From positions 868,001-932,000 of the forward strand of contig NZ_KB907309.1 of assembly GCF_000381925.1 (NCBI RefSeq): a DNA stretch of 64,000 nucleotides, given 5' to 3'. Below, one piece after another: positions 1 through 10,601 of this stretch; the first letter of the stretch is position 1, and each line of letters begins with the position of its first letter. Both the position numbers and the translations under genes were made by a program. The notes under the pieces were generated by a model, which was not told the DNA's origin, did no database searches, and worked only from the letters and a program-made list of their open reading frames with translations. Source of the stretch: Nocardia sp. BMG111209. Its GTDB lineage: Bacteria; Actinomycetota; Actinomycetes; Mycobacteriales; Mycobacteriaceae.

Positions 1-485
1 GACCCCTCGTCGCCGTAGGCCCCCGCCACCTCGCGCCACCCCGCGGGCTGCACACCGCGCTGTTTACCCAACAGCGCCAAGAAGATTCGCGCCTTCTGAT
101 CCCCGAATCCGGGCAGCGCCCGCAGCCGCCGCAACACCTCTTTACCGTCGGGATCCCCGTCGGTCCACAACCTCGACACCACCCCGTCGTAGTTGTCCAC
201 GACATACCGGGCCAATTCCTGCACCCGTCGCGCCATCGACCGCCCGTATCGGTGAATGGCCGGCGGCGTGGCCCCCAATTCCTCGAAACCCTCGGGATCC
301 GCCTCCGCGATCCGCCGCAGATCGAATCCGTCCATCCGCTCCGCGATCTTCTGCGGCCCCCGGAAGGCATGTTCCATCGGGAACTGCTGATCCAGCAGCA
401 TCCCCGTCAACAACGCGAAATCGTTCGTCGACAACAGCTTGTCGGCCTCCGGCTCCTGCGCGAGGCACAGCATGCGGCTCACCAT
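1..485 (-). CDS. HhH-GPD family base-excision repair protein, 3' end outside window
   Basis: Reading the minus strand from the ATG at 485 gives an open frame to the window edge, beginning MVSRMLCLAQEPEADKLL. It contains a GMLLDQQFPMEHAF segment, and LRALPGFGDQKARIFLALL near residues 130-150, which is the helix-hairpin-helix with its G-F-G turn. This matches the short actinobacterial HhH-GPD family annotated as base-excision DNA repair glycosylase-like, normally about 190-200 residues, so roughly 30-40 C-terminal residues are missing. Activity on a particular damaged base is not inferable. An inner ATG at 473 (MLCLAQ) is an alternative start and is where many relatives begin. A weak GATGAT -10-like box lies 6 nt before the ATG at 485. 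Confidence 0.8.
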   Translation of the reverse strand, partial: MVSRMLCLAQEPEADKLLSTNDFALLTGMLLDQQFPMEHAFRGPQKIAERMDGFDLRRIAEADPEGFEELGATPPAIHRYGRSMARRVQELARYVVDNYDGVVSRLWTDGDPDGKEVLRRLRALPGFGDQKARIFLALLGKQRGVQPAGWREVAGAYGDEG

Positions 486-631
486 GCACCGATCATCTCA
501 TCCCCGCCCGCCGCGCCGGACGCCACCTGCCACACCGGACCGGCCCCGGATTGTACGGTGACCAGAACATCCCGACCGCTTCATGAACAACGTTCACCGA
601 CCTATCGGACACGCACCGGTTGGAGAACACC

Positions 632-1258
632 ATGGCCGTCGCACACCCCGTTCCGGAACCGCCCCGAATCCGGGAAGATACGTTCCCCCCGCCCGGCGCC
701 CTCCCGCGCTACGCGCTGGTGACCGCCGTACTGATCGCGATCATCTCCTGCATCGTCGCCGCCGGCTCGGCGATCTCCCTCGGCGTCGACCACACCCTCC
801 GCGCGGAACACCACACCGCCACCCGGGCGGCCCACCCCGACCGCGAGAATATCTACAACGCTTATCTGACAGCGTATTTCGAAATGCTGAAAGAACTCAG
901 CACCCTCCAGAGCAATCTCCGCACGGCCCTCCCCCGCGAAACCATCACCACCCGCTACCAGTCCTACAGCGACCGATCCGTGCAGTTCTACGCCTCCTCC
1001 GCCCTCCTGCTGATGATCGGCAGCGACGCGATGATCGGCCCGATAACCCGAATCTCGACCTCGTTCGCGGAATTCGGCAGGCGCTGGGACGATTTCGCCC
1101 AGCGATACCTCACCCCCGACGCCCCCGGCGCCGACGACCCCACCGCCTGGACCCAGGACGCCGCCACCCTGTCCACGGTCATCGCCGCCGTCCTGAAGAA
1201 ACAGGACAACCTGATCGGCCCGTTCCTGGCGCAGGGGCACGCCGACCTGGGGAGTTGA
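632..1258 (+). CDS. Hypothetical membrane-anchored protein
   Basis: A 208-residue protein with one clear transmembrane segment at about residues 22-48 (YALVTAVLIAIISCIVAAGS) followed by a mostly helical, probably extracytoplasmic region. No family recognised. The ATG at 632 has GGAG about 6 nt upstream; an in-frame TTG four codons earlier overlaps that site and is less likely. The gene lies between the divergent repair gene and tRNA-Ser(GGA) and is not part of an evident operon. The C-terminal part (FGRRWDDFAQRYLTP, AAVLKKQDNLIGPF) has a normal amino-acid mix, which supports real coding. Confidence 0.65.
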   Translation: MAVAHPVPEPPRIREDTFPPPGALPRYALVTAVLIAIISCIVAAGSAISLGVDHTLRAEHHTATRAAHPDRENIYNAYLTAYFEMLKELSTLQSNLRTALPRETITTRYQSYSDRSVQFYASSALLLMIGSDAMIGPITRISTSFAEFGRRWDDFAQRYLTPDAPGADDPTAWTQDAATLSTVIAAVLKKQDNLIGPFLAQGHADLGS

Positions 1259-1324
1259 ACAACACGAGTGCCCGCGGAAACGGCTCGGCCCGGGGCTGCG
1301 AGTGCAGTCCCGGGCCGGCTTCGG

Positions 1325-1409
1325 CGGAGGATAGGGGATTTGAACCCCTGAGGGCGTTAACCCAACCCGCGTTCCAGGCGAGCGCCATAGGCCACTAGGC
1401 GAATCCTCC
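1325..1409 (-). tRNA. tRNA-Ser(GGA)
   Basis: On the minus strand the 5' arm GGAGGAT pairs with ATCCTCC at the 3' end. The anticodon loop reads CTGGAAC, giving anticodon GGA. The long variable arm typical of serine tRNAs and a GGTTCAAATCC T-arm are present. Discriminator base is G and the 3' CCA is not encoded. The gene decodes UCC/UCU and is one of four serine tRNA genes in this window. Confidence 0.95.
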
Positions 1410-1471
1410 GTCGAGCAATATACCGGTTGCCCCCCGGTTATCGGCAAACGGGCCGGTCGGCGGGGGTGGGA

Positions 1472-2503
1472 TTACTTGTGGAGGGTGGCGAAGACCTTCT
1501 TCAGCTGGTCGGTGCAGGTGTTCGCGACCGTGGTGGTGTTGAGGGTGCCCGGGTCGGAGTGGACGCGCAGCTCCACCTTGGCCGACAGGTTGGAGTCCAG
1601 GGCGGCGCAGGTGTAGTCGAGCACCACGAAGGACGAGTAGTTGGTCTGTTCGGAGGCGAAGTAGGCCTGCTGGCCGATGCCGCTGAGGGCGCCGGAGGAG
1701 CGGCCGGAGCCGGTGGTGCGGGTGTCCGAATCGTGCCAGGAGTTGTACTGCGGCGGGCCGTAGTCGCTGGCGAAGGTGGCGCCGGCGCTCAGGGTGGCGT
1801 CGTTGCTGCCGTATTTCCCGGCGCCGCTGTAGCGCGCCGAGCAGTTCAGGGAGCCGCCGTCGTAGCTGGTGGGCTGGCGTTCGGTGTGTTCGGAGGTGCC
1901 GGCGGTGGGGGCCCATTTCTGCAGTACGGTCGGGTCCACGACGCTGCAGGCGTTGCTACCGGCCTTGCTGATGGTGTAGTTGCCGTCGTGCTTGCTGCCG
2001 GAGGCGCCGCCGAGGGCCGAGCCGCCGGATTTGTGGGTGAGCGCGACGAGGCCGACGACACCGCCCGCGATCAGCAGGACGATGACGATGATCACGGCGA
2101 TGACCACGCCGTTGTTGCTCTTCTTCGGCGGCATGGCGCCGTACTGGGGCATGGGGCCGGGGGTGCCGTATTGCGGCATCGCGCCGTATTGCGGCGGCGG
2201 GGGAACCGTGCCGAACTGCTGTGATGAGGGTGGGACCGTGCCGTATTGCTGCGACGGGTAGGGCGACTGCTGCGGTGGATAGCCGGCCCCCAGGACCGTG
2301 GCCTGGGGATCGTAGCCGGGCTGGGGATAGGGCTGTGGCGCACTCGGATACGCCGGTGGGGGACTCGGGAATCCGCCGAGCACGGTCGGATCGGTGCCGG
2401 TGACCGGGGCACTGTCGGCCGGCGGGGTCGACCACCACTGCACGGTCTCGTTGGGATGCCCGTCGCCGGGACTCCCGTCCTGCGGCGGATTGCTGCGTGT
2501 CAC
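1472..2503 (-). CDS. Proline-rich membrane protein with secreted C-terminal domain
   Basis: 343 residues. The first ~145 residues are low-complexity Pro/Gln/Tyr/Gly (PPPPQYGAMPQYG repeats). One transmembrane helix follows at about 155-178 (GVVIAVIIVIVLLIAGGVVG), then a ~165-residue extracytoplasmic domain with four cysteines (NACSVVDP, LNCSARY, DYTCAA, NTCTDQ), probably two disulfides. The C-S-V-V-D-P start of this domain resembles DUF3558-type secreted domains, but the assignment is tentative. Start chosen at GTG 2503, preceded by GGGGAGGA about 10 nt upstream; the open frame extends further upstream but loses protein character. Convergent with the gene at 632. Confidence 0.8.
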   Translation of the reverse strand: MTRSNPPQDGSPGDGHPNETVQWWSTPPADSAPVTGTDPTVLGGFPSPPPAYPSAPQPYPQPGYDPQATVLGAGYPPQQSPYPSQQYGTVPPSSQQFGTVPPPPQYGAMPQYGTPGPMPQYGAMPPKKSNNGVVIAVIIVIVLLIAGGVVGLVALTHKSGGSALGGASGSKHDGNYTISKAGSNACSVVDPTVLQKWAPTAGTSEHTERQPTSYDGGSLNCSARYSGAGKYGSNDATLSAGATFASDYGPPQYNSWHDSDTRTTGSGRSSGALSGIGQQAYFASEQTNYSSFVVLDYTCAALDSNLSAKVELRVHSDPGTLNTTTVANTCTDQLKKVFATLHK

Positions 2504-2677
2504 TTGCTCGGTTCCTCCCCGGTCGAAACGCGGTGATCCGCGACGAACCTCTCGAAGCGCGGATTTTCGCGGCGAACTTCGCAGCGATCGTAACCAGTAC
2601 GAGGACGTACGTCTCGGAGTCGACCTCCCGCTCGTGGGCCGGGATCGACCGTGCGCAGAGCACCGCCGGGGCGCTGC

Positions 2678-2683
2678 TACACT
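2678..2683 (+). promoter_or_regulatory. -10 box of the SRP RNA promoter
   Basis: TACACT lies 7 nt upstream of the first paired base of the SRP RNA at 2691, the expected distance to a transcription start. No convincing -35 hexamer is visible at 16-18 nt upstream. Confidence 0.5.
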
Positions 2684-2690
2684 GGCGAAC

Positions 2691-2780
2691 GGATCCCGCG
2701 CGGCGAGCATCCTGTGAACTCCCCCAGGGCCGGAAGGCAGCAAGGGTCAACGGGCTCTGCCGGGTGCGCGGGGTCCCCTA
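2691..2780 (+). ncRNA. ffs: Signal recognition particle RNA (4.5S type)
   Basis: The bacterial SRP core is present: CAGGGCCGGAAGGCAGCAAG at 2725-2744, holding the GGAA tetraloop and the asymmetric loop bound by Ffh. The ends pair (GGATCCCGCGCG near 2691 with CGCGGGGTCC near 2767-2776), giving a single long hairpin of about 90 nt as in other actinobacteria. It sits just upstream of the Rv3722c-type aminotransferase, as in M. tuberculosis. Confidence 0.95.
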
Positions 2781-2868
2781 ATCTTCCCGCCGCGCCGGTT
2801 GTGCGGCATCCTGCCAGGCCGCGAACGGCCGCGACACAACCGTCGCCAGCGCCCGGACCGGCGAGTAA

Positions 2869-4224
<1,356 letters not shown>

Positions 4225-4231
4225 GACCCGA

Positions 4232-4270
4232 ACGGCCCGCCGGCACTCCGATGGAGCGCCGGCGGGCCGT
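4232..4270. terminator. Bidirectional hairpin terminator
   Basis: A 13-bp perfect inverted repeat (ACGGCCCGCCGGC at 4232-4244 with its complement at 4258-4270), extended by CTCC/GGAG inside, lies between two convergent genes. There is no long T-tract, as usual in GC-rich actinobacteria. Confidence 0.75.
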
Positions 4271-4286
4271 CTCTCGTCGGTCCGGA

Positions 4287-5174
4287 CTACGCCGGTTTGT
4301 GGGCGAGTACCGCGAACACGGTGACCGACAGGTGGATGTCGCCGGTGCGGGCGCCCATCGCCAGATCGGTCAGCAGCCGCTCGCGCTGCGGTTCGGTGAT
4401 CGCGCCGCGCGCGACCGCCATCGCGGAGATGCGGCCGACCAGCGCACCGGCCCCCGCACTCGGATCCTGTACCAGCGCATGCGAGGCCACCTCGTCGATG
4501 ACCAGGCCCGCCTGGGTGAGCAGGCCGGACAACCGGCGGCCGGAGAACGGCTGGGTGGTGCTCGCGATCAGGGTCTCGACCACCTCGTGCACGACGTGCC
4601 GGTCGCCCGGGTGCACGATCGCGGTGCCCCAGTCGCTGTCCATCAGCACCACGCGACCGCCGGGCCGCAGCACGCGCGCGATCTCTGCGGTGGCGCGGGC
4701 CGGGGCGGTCAGATGCTGGAAGACGCGCTCGCACAGGGCGACATCGACGGAGTCCGAAGCGAAGGGCAGGCCGTAGGCGTCGCCGGAGACGAATCGCGCG
4801 GACGAACCCGCTTGTGCCGCACGGCGTTCCGCGGCCAGGCGCAGGTCCGGGTCCGGTTCCACGCCGATCGCGGCGCCGGTCGGGCCGACCGCGTCCGCGA
4901 ATGCCAGCACCTCCGAACCGGTTCCGGAGCCGACGTCGACGGCGCTCTCACCGGCCGCGGCGGCGAGGGCCTCGTGGGCCCAGGTCCGCAGGCGGCGGAT
5001 GCCGGGCAGGGTCGCCCGCAGGTCCCGGACGTCGACGAGCTGGTCGTAACCTTCGCGGTCGAAGTGGTCCGGACGCAGGCCGGGGAACGAGGTGCTGGGG
5101 GTGGGCGCCATGGATGTAACCGTTCTGTCTTTCGGCACCGTTGCCACGGGGGGTGTAGCCAGAGTGTCAGGCAT
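4287..5174 (-). CDS. Class I SAM-dependent methyltransferase
   Basis: 295 residues with the Rossmann SAM-binding motif VDVGSGTGSEVLAFAD near residues 78-93, GVEPDPDL as the acidic ribose-binding strand, ALCERVFQHL as motif IV, and a LRPGGRVVLMD strand. This is a ubiE/arsM-like small-molecule methyltransferase; the substrate is unknown. No Shine-Dalgarno precedes ATG 5174, but TAGGGT lies exactly 6 nt upstream (5181-5186), so a leaderless transcript is likely. It ends against the terminator shared with the aminotransferase and lies 54 bp downstream of the acyltransferase on the same strand. Confidence 0.85.
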   Translation of the reverse strand: MPDTLATPPVATVPKDRTVTSMAPTPSTSFPGLRPDHFDREGYDQLVDVRDLRATLPGIRRLRTWAHEALAAAAGESAVDVGSGTGSEVLAFADAVGPTGAAIGVEPDPDLRLAAERRAAQAGSSARFVSGDAYGLPFASDSVDVALCERVFQHLTAPARATAEIARVLRPGGRVVLMDSDWGTAIVHPGDRHVVHEVVETLIASTTQPFSGRRLSGLLTQAGLVIDEVASHALVQDPSAGAGALVGRISAMAVARGAITEPQRERLLTDLAMGARTGDIHLSVTVFAVLAHKPA

Positions 5175-5228
5175 GGGCCCACCCTACGCGGGACCGCAGG
5201 CTACCGGCCGGTTCAACTGTGGTATGGG

Positions 5229-6764
5229 TCACCGCGGCGCGACGGCGTGCGCGACCACCCGGGTGAGGGCGGCGTCCAGCGCCGCGGCATAGTCGCCGAG
5301 GTCGGGCAACACGTCCGGATCGGCGTGCACCGACACCGTGACGGTATCCCCGAGCCCGTGCACGCCGTGCGTCAGATGCATGACCGCGCCGAGGGCCGGG
5401 AAGCCCGCGGTGAACCGGACCGCCGCGCCCGCACAGGTCAGGTCGGCCGGGCCGCGGTGGACGCTGGAGACGACGGTGTGCGCGGACAGCGTCGCCGGGA
5501 CCGTGTCGAGTGGGAATGCGGCTATGTCGCGGCGCAGCACCGGGGCGGGGAGGACGGCGGTCACCCGGTCGGGGGCGTCCAGCAGCGGATGGGCGGCCCG
5601 CACCCGGCGAGCGGCCAGCGTGGTGGCGATCAGATCGGTGCGCCGATGCGGATCGGGTTCGTCGCAAGGCAATTCGACTGCCACGTCGCGATAATTGTTG
5701 CGCCGCAATCGGTTCGATGTGGGTAGTGCGACGGATACCTGCGCGGCGAGTTCGGTGGGTGGCACCGCGGGTACCGGCTCGGCAGGATCCACAGGTCGCG
5801 CAACGGATACCGGCTCGGCGCGATCCGAAGGTGGCGCACCACGTTCGGCGAGATGGGCCGGCAGGGCCTCCGCGATGGCGGCGAGCACCAGTGCGGTCAC
5901 CGTGCGGCCGGGTACGCGCAGGTCGTCGCGTACCAGCATCCGCACCTCGTGCCGGATCGGTGCGGGTGGGCGGTTCAGTACCGTCGGCGCGAATTGGCCT
6001 CCCGGCCGGGGGATTTCGCCGCGCGCCGTCCGCTCCGCCAATTCCCGGCGGGCCCGTTCGGCGGCTGTCCCGCGAACGACGGTGCGCACCATGGCGACCG
6101 GTAGTGCCGCCAGTGCCCGCGCCTCGATGGTCCACGTGGCGAGCGTGCGGCCCCCTGCGGCGATCGCAGCGGGCATCCGCCGTGGCGACGGGCCGCCGAG
6201 GTCCGTCGCGTGCCGCACCCGGGCCCGGATCGGCTCCGGACCGAATACCGCGCGGGCGATCTCGGCGGCGCGGCGGCCGTCGGCGAGGGCGTGGGAGAGT
6301 TGCAGGATCACGACCAGTGCCGGGCCGTCGCCACCCGGCGCTCCGGTCACCTCGCGGAACAGGTGCAGTCGCCAGGGCTGCCGGTCGGCTCGGACCCCGT
6401 CGGCGAGGAGGTCGCCGAGTGCGGCGACGACCGTGGCCCACTCCGATTGCGGCGGACGGTGTTCGGTGAACCGTGCGGCGGTGATCTCGCACGGCACCCA
6501 GCGTGGATAGGCGAAGCGGTACTCGCGCAGCCGGATTCGCAGATCGGCGACGGCCGCGCAGCGGGCGTGGAGAGTCGCGCGCAGGGCCTCCGGCGGGCAG
6601 CCGGGTTCGTCGAAGCAGTACAGCAGGAACAGATCGTTGCAGGCGCGCCGCGACAGCCAGTAGCGGATCGCGTCCGGTGGGGCGAGCGTGGGCACGCCGC
6701 CGACGATAGCCGCCGCGCCGCGGGTCCGCGATTCGCCTTGGCTATCGCGGTCCACGAAAGTCAT
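5229..6764 (-). CDS. WS/DGAT-like acyltransferase
   Basis: 511 residues in the wax ester synthase / diacylglycerol acyltransferase (condensation-like) fold. The motif normally written HHxxxDG appears as SHALADG near residue 160, keeping the second, catalytic His and the Asp-Gly while the first His is Ser. An N-terminal [10 protein letters not shown] region and a C-terminal FNSV-like region typical of the family are degenerate ([10 protein letters not shown]). A Pro/Ala/Val-rich repetitive linker ([20 protein letters not shown]) lies in the middle. The function, acyl-CoA transfer to an alcohol or diacylglycerol, is inferred; activity is uncertain because of the divergent motifs. Divergent from qcrB. 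Confidence 0.75.
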   Translation of the reverse strand: MTFVDRDSQGESRTRGAAAIVGGVPTLAPPDAIRYWLSRRACNDLFLLYCFDEPGCPPEALRATLHARCAAVADLRIRLREYRFAYPRWVPCEITAARFTEHRPPQSEWATVVAALGDLLADGVRADRQPWRLHLFREVTGAPGGDGPALVVILQLSHALADGRRAAEIARAVFGPEPIRARVRHATDLGGPSPRRMPAAIAAGGRTLATWTIEARALAALPVAMVRTVVRGTAAERARRELAERTARGEIPRPGGQFAPTVLNRPPAPIRHEVRMLVRDDLRVPGRTVTALVLAAIAEALPAHLAERGAPPSDRAEPVSVARPVDPAEPVPAVPPTELAAQVSVALPTSNRLRRNNYRDVAVELPCDEPDPHRRTDLIATTLAARRVRAAHPLLDAPDRVTAVLPAPVLRRDIAAFPLDTVPATLSAHTVVSSVHRGPADLTCAGAAVRFTAGFPALGAVMHLTHGVHGLGDTVTVSVHADPDVLPDLGDYAAALDAALTRVVAHAVAPR

Positions 6765-6833
6765 CGATCGCCGAAACGAGAAGTGCTACGCTCTGTAGTA
6801 GAAGATTTCCACGCTCTCGAGTGGGTGACTGCC

Positions 6834-8474
6834 ATGGCAGTATCAGAGGTCCTCGCCGCACAGGCGGACTCCGCGGATCAGCGCTACCGAGCGGCGAATT
6901 TCGCCAAACGATCCATCAACAAGGTCTTTCCGACGCATTGGTCGTTCCTGCTCGGTGAGATCGCGCTCTACAGTTTCATCATTCTGATCCTGTCCGGGAT
7001 CTATCTCACGCTGTTCTTCGACCCGTCGATGTCCGATGTGGTCTATCAGGGCGCCTATCAGCCGTTACGCGGCGTCACCATGTCGCGGGCCTACGAGACG
7101 GCGCTGAACATCAGCTTCGAGGTGCGCGGCGGTTTGTTCGTGCGGCAGGTACATCATTGGGCCGCACTGTTGTTCGCGACATCGATGGTCGTCCACCTGT
7201 GCCGGATCTTCTTCACCGGCGCCTTCCGCAAACCGCGCGAGGCGAACTGGGTGATCGGCTCGGTGCTGTTGATCATCGCGATGTTCGAGGGCTTCTTCGG
7301 CTATTCATTACCCGACGATCTGCTCTCCGGCACCGGGCTGCGGGCCGCATTCGCGGGTATCACACTGGGTACCCCGGTGGTCGGCACCTGGCTGCACTGG
7401 CTGATGTTCGGCGGTGACTTCCCGGGCACGATCATCATCCCGCGGCTGTATATCGCGCACGTACTGTTGTTCCCCGGCATCATGGCGGCGCTGGTGGCCG
7501 CGCACGTCGCCCTCGTCTGGTATCAGAAGCACACCCAGCTGCCGGGGCCCGCGCGGACGGAGAAGAATGTCGTCGGCACCCGCATCGTGCCGGTGTTCGC
7601 CTTCGATCAGGGCGCGTTCTTCATGATGACCCTCGGCGTACTCGCGCTCATGGGCGGCCTGTTGCAGATCAATCCGATCTGGAATCTGGGTCCGTACAAC
7701 CCGTCCCAGGTGTCGGCCGGCACCCAGCCCGATTTCTATCTGATGTGGACCGACGGATTCCTGCGGCTGTTCCCGGCCTGGGAGATCTACGTGTTCGGGC
7801 ATACGGTGCCCGGATCGTTCGCGGTGGCGATCCTGATGCCGCTGCTGTTCGGGCTGCTGATCGGCTATCCGTGGATCGAGAAGCGGCTCACCCACGACCG
7901 CGCGCCGCACAATCTGCTGCAGCGGCCGCGCGATGTGCCGGTCCGCACCGCGATCGGCGCGATGTCGCTGGCCTTCTACGCGGTGCTGACGCTGGCCTGC
8001 GTCAACGACGTCATCGCGCTGAAGTTCGACATTTCCCTGAACGCGACGACCTGGATCTTCCGCATCGGATTGCTGGTGGTGCCGCCGGTGGCCTATTTCG
8101 CCGCCTATCGGTTGTGCCTGGCCCTGCAACGTTCCGATCGGGCGGTGCTGGCGCACGGCATCGAAACCGGGGTCATCCGGCGGTTGCCGGACGGCGAATA
8201 CATCGAGTTGCATCAGCCGCTGGGACCGGTCGACGAACACGGCCATCCGATTCCGCTGGCGTACCAGGGTGCGGCGGTTCCGAAGAAGATGAACGAACTG
8301 GGACTCTCCGGTAAACCGGGCGCCGGGAGCTTCTTCCGCGCCGATCCGCTGCCGGAAATCGAGCAGCTGCGCGCGGGTGAGCATTCCCAGGAATCTCGCA
8401 GGCTCGCGGTGTTGCGGCAGGCTCAGGAAATGGCGGGGGGCGACCCGTCCGAGAAAATTGAGTACGCCGACTGA
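6834..8474 (+). CDS. qcrB: Cytochrome bc1 complex cytochrome b subunit (isolated qcrB)
   Basis: 546 residues, the full length of actinobacterial QcrB. Heme-ligand His pairs are visible in helix B ([15 protein letters not shown]) and helix D ([17 protein letters not shown]), and the quinol-site motif PDFYLMW takes the place of PEWY. The ~120-residue C-terminal extension typical of actinobacteria is present ([20 protein letters not shown]). QcrB passes electrons from menaquinol to cytochrome c in the membrane. The usual ctaE-qcrC-qcrA-qcrB order is absent: neighbours are an acyltransferase and a DUF397 gene, so this is probably an additional copy. Start at ATG 6834, with only a weak GAGTGGG upstream. 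Confidence 0.92.
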   Translation: MAVSEVLAAQADSADQRYRAANFAKRSINKVFPTHWSFLLGEIALYSFIILILSGIYLTLFFDPSMSDVVYQGAYQPLRGVTMSRAYETALNISFEVRGGLFVRQVHHWAALLFATSMVVHLCRIFFTGAFRKPREANWVIGSVLLIIAMFEGFFGYSLPDDLLSGTGLRAAFAGITLGTPVVGTWLHWLMFGGDFPGTIIIPRLYIAHVLLFPGIMAALVAAHVALVWYQKHTQLPGPARTEKNVVGTRIVPVFAFDQGAFFMMTLGVLALMGGLLQINPIWNLGPYNPSQVSAGTQPDFYLMWTDGFLRLFPAWEIYVFGHTVPGSFAVAILMPLLFGLLIGYPWIEKRLTHDRAPHNLLQRPRDVPVRTAIGAMSLAFYAVLTLACVNDVIALKFDISLNATTWIFRIGLLVVPPVAYFAAYRLCLALQRSDRAVLAHGIETGVIRRLPDGEYIELHQPLGPVDEHGHPIPLAYQGAAVPKKMNELGLSGKPGAGSFFRADPLPEIEQLRAGEHSQESRRLAVLRQAQEMAGGDPSEKIEYAD

Positions 8475-8557
8475 AACAATTGATTGAATCGCGGAATATC
8501 GCACACGGCCCCGAGCCGTTCGGCCCGAGGCCGGTTCCGTACGGTTCGGCGCGGGGC

Positions 8558-8767
8558 TCAGGCCCGGTCGAACATCCCGCCCGTCACCTCGGCGAGGAAG
8601 GTGTCCCACTCGCCGGGGGCGAAGGCCAGGATCGGACCATGCCCATGGTCTTTGGTGTCGCGGACTGCGATATTGTCGTCGCCCAGAAACGCGACCTCCA
8701 CGCAGTTTCCGTCGGGACCGCTGTATGAACTCTTTCGCCACACAGCACCGGTCACGTCGACCTTCAC
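8558..8767 (-). CDS. DUF397 domain protein
   Basis: 69 residues, the whole length being one DUF397 domain: WRKSSYSGPDGNCVEVAF near the N-terminus, then IAVRDTKD and FAPGEWDTFLAEV. In actinomycetes these small proteins usually sit next to an XRE/DUF5753 regulator and act with it. Here no regulator is adjacent; the only one in the window starts at 60462. The GTG start at 8767 has AAGGAG 8 nt upstream, a strong ribosome-binding site. Confidence 0.85.
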   Translation of the reverse strand: MKVDVTGAVWRKSSYSGPDGNCVEVAFLGDDNIAVRDTKDHGHGPILAFAPGEWDTFLAEVTGGMFDRA

Positions 8768-9163
8768 AGCTATAGCTCCTTCGCTACATCGAGAATACGA
8801 GTTGACCCTGGCTAATCATTCGATCTTGTTCCCCGACTCCTGCCGAGCACCGGAATCCTGGGATACGCCATGGGTGGTGGTGTACAACTGCCGCTCGCGT
8901 CGGCCGCGTACCTCCGCCTGTTCACTTTGCGGGGTGTTGCCCGCCGTGTTGCACACTAGCAGGTTTTCACAGTCGCGCCAGGGACAGTTTTCGCGTTCAC
9001 CGGCCGTGGATCCGGACATATCCGGATGTCTGATGGTTTGCGGACAAATTGCTTGATGAATTACAAGATCAATGCTGCAGATCGGTGGGAATTACCGGCT
9101 GCGCACGGTCGAGTGGTTCGTACCGGATATTCACGCGCGGGCGGCGCCGGGCAGAATGGTCCG
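8768..9163. other. Intergenic region without a supported gene
   Basis: About 400 bp between the divergent DUF397 gene and the DUF309-GluQRS gene. Short open frames here lack a ribosome-binding site and family resemblance. CAGAAT at 9152-9157, 6 nt before the GTG at 9164, is a plausible -10 box for a leaderless gluQ transcript. CCGGA-CATA-TCCGG near 9016 is a small imperfect palindrome of unknown role. Confidence 0.5.
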
Positions 9164-10543
9164 GTGACCGAACGCGACCGAGACGACGCCGGACACGCCC
9201 GGAATGCCCGGCCCCGCGACCGGCTCGGTCGTCCGTTACCGCCGGGTAGTACCGGGGTGCCCCGCATCCCCGATGATCTCCAGCTAACTTCTCGGCAAAC
9301 TTTGGACTATGCGCAGCGGCTGCTGAACGACGGTACGGCGTTCCACGCGCACGAGGTCCTGGAGGCGGCGTGGAAGAACGGACCGGTTGCCGAGAAGATG
9401 CTGTGGCAGGGTCTGGCCCAGTACGCGGTCGGCCTGACCCATATCCAGCGGGGTAACCGCAAGGGGGCGACGTTACTGCTCGAGCGGGCCGTCGGCCGGC
9501 TGACCGCCGCCGAACCCGCGCCGTACGACATCGATACCGCCGGCCTGATCGGCCGTGCGCGGGAGCTGCTGGCCGAGCTCGCGGCCGGCCGGCTGCCCGC
9601 GGACTCGCGACTGCGCCCGGCGCTGCGGGTGCCGGTCCCGGGCGCGGGGCGGTTCGCCCCCAGCCCGTCGGGCGATCTCCATCTCGGCAATCTGCGCACC
9701 GCCCTGCTGGCCTGGCTGTTCGCCCGTTCCACCGGACGCGAATTCGGCATCCGCGTGGAGGATCTGGATCGGGACCGGTCCCGATCCGACGTCGCCGCAC
9801 GGCAACTCGCCGATCTCGCCGCGATCGGGCTGGACTGGGACGGCCCGGTGGTGTGGCAATCGGAGCGGCTGCCGCGGCATCACGCCGCCCTCGAGCGCCT
9901 GACCGCGGCCGGACTCACCTACGAATGTTATTGCACGCGAAAGGAAATTCAGCAGGCCGTGACCGCTCCGCACGGACCGCTGGGAGCCTACCCCGGAACC
10001 TGCCGCGAGCTGAACGAGGCCGAACGCGCCGCGCGCCGGGCCGAGGGACGGCCGGCGGCGCTCCGATTGCGTTCGGAGGTCACCGAATTCGATGTGATCG
10101 ACGAAATACACGGGCACTACCGGGGTCTCGTGGACGATTTCGTGTTGCGCCGCGGAGACGGTACGCCCGCATACAATCTGGCGGTCGTCGTCGACGACGG
10201 GGAACAGGGCTTCGACCAAGTCGTCCGCGGCGACGACCTGCTGCCCGCCACACCGCGGCAGGCGTATCTGGCCACGCTGCTCGGATTCGAGGTGCCCCGA
10301 TACGCCCATGTGCCACTGGTTCTCAATCGGGACGGCGCACGATTGGCCAAACGGGACGGAGCGGTCACCCTCGCCGATCGGCTCGCCGCCGGCGAAACCG
10401 CCGAGCAAGTGACGGCACTGCTCACGGGCTCGATCGATGCGACGGCCGGGACCGCGGCGGAGTTGCTCACGACATTCGATCCGGAAACGTTGTCGCGCTC
10501 ACCATGGATATTCGAACCGAGCGGCTTGTTGCGACGCGGTTGA
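9164..10543 (+). CDS. gluQ: DUF309 domain fused to glutamyl-Q tRNA(Asp) synthetase
   Basis: 459 residues, two domains in one continuous frame. Residues ~20-150 are a DUF309 domain ([33 protein letters not shown]). From ~164 on is Glu[22 protein letters not shown] carries the HIGH-like motif, [10 protein letters not shown] follows, zinc ligands appear as CYC then YPGTC, and KRDGA replaces KMSKS. No tRNA anticodon-binding domain is present, as expected of GluQRS. The enzyme attaches glutamate to the queuosine at position 34 of tRNA-Asp. No Shine-Dalgarno; a CAGAAT box 6 nt before GTG 9164 suggests leaderless expression. Genes for queuosine-precursor transport and tgt lie within 4 kb. Confidence 0.88.
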   Translation: MTERDRDDAGHARNARPRDRLGRPLPPGSTGVPRIPDDLQLTSRQTLDYAQRLLNDGTAFHAHEVLEAAWKNGPVAEKMLWQGLAQYAVGLTHIQRGNRKGATLLLERAVGRLTAAEPAPYDIDTAGLIGRARELLAELAAGRLPADSRLRPALRVPVPGAGRFAPSPSGDLHLGNLRTALLAWLFARSTGREFGIRVEDLDRDRSRSDVAARQLADLAAIGLDWDGPVVWQSERLPRHHAALERLTAAGLTYECYCTRKEIQQAVTAPHGPLGAYPGTCRELNEAERAARRAEGRPAALRLRSEVTEFDVIDEIHGHYRGLVDDFVLRRGDGTPAYNLAVVVDDGEQGFDQVVRGDDLLPATPRQAYLATLLGFEVPRYAHVPLVLNRDGARLAKRDGAVTLADRLAAGETAEQVTALLTGSIDATAGTAAELLTTFDPETLSRSPWIFEPSGLLRRG

Positions 10544-10601
10544 TATCCGTAACGTACCCAGTCGATACCAGCACGTCCATTCAGCATCGAGGATTCCTGA
10601 T

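Noticed and set aside
142..489. A 115-codon minus-strand frame at the window start
   Set aside because: A different minus-strand frame over the same bases gives a clear HhH-GPD protein.
8816..9019. A 67-codon minus-strand frame upstream of the DUF397 gene
   Set aside because: It is in the place of the expected XRE partner but shows no helix-turn-helix or DUF5753 motif and no ribosome-binding site.
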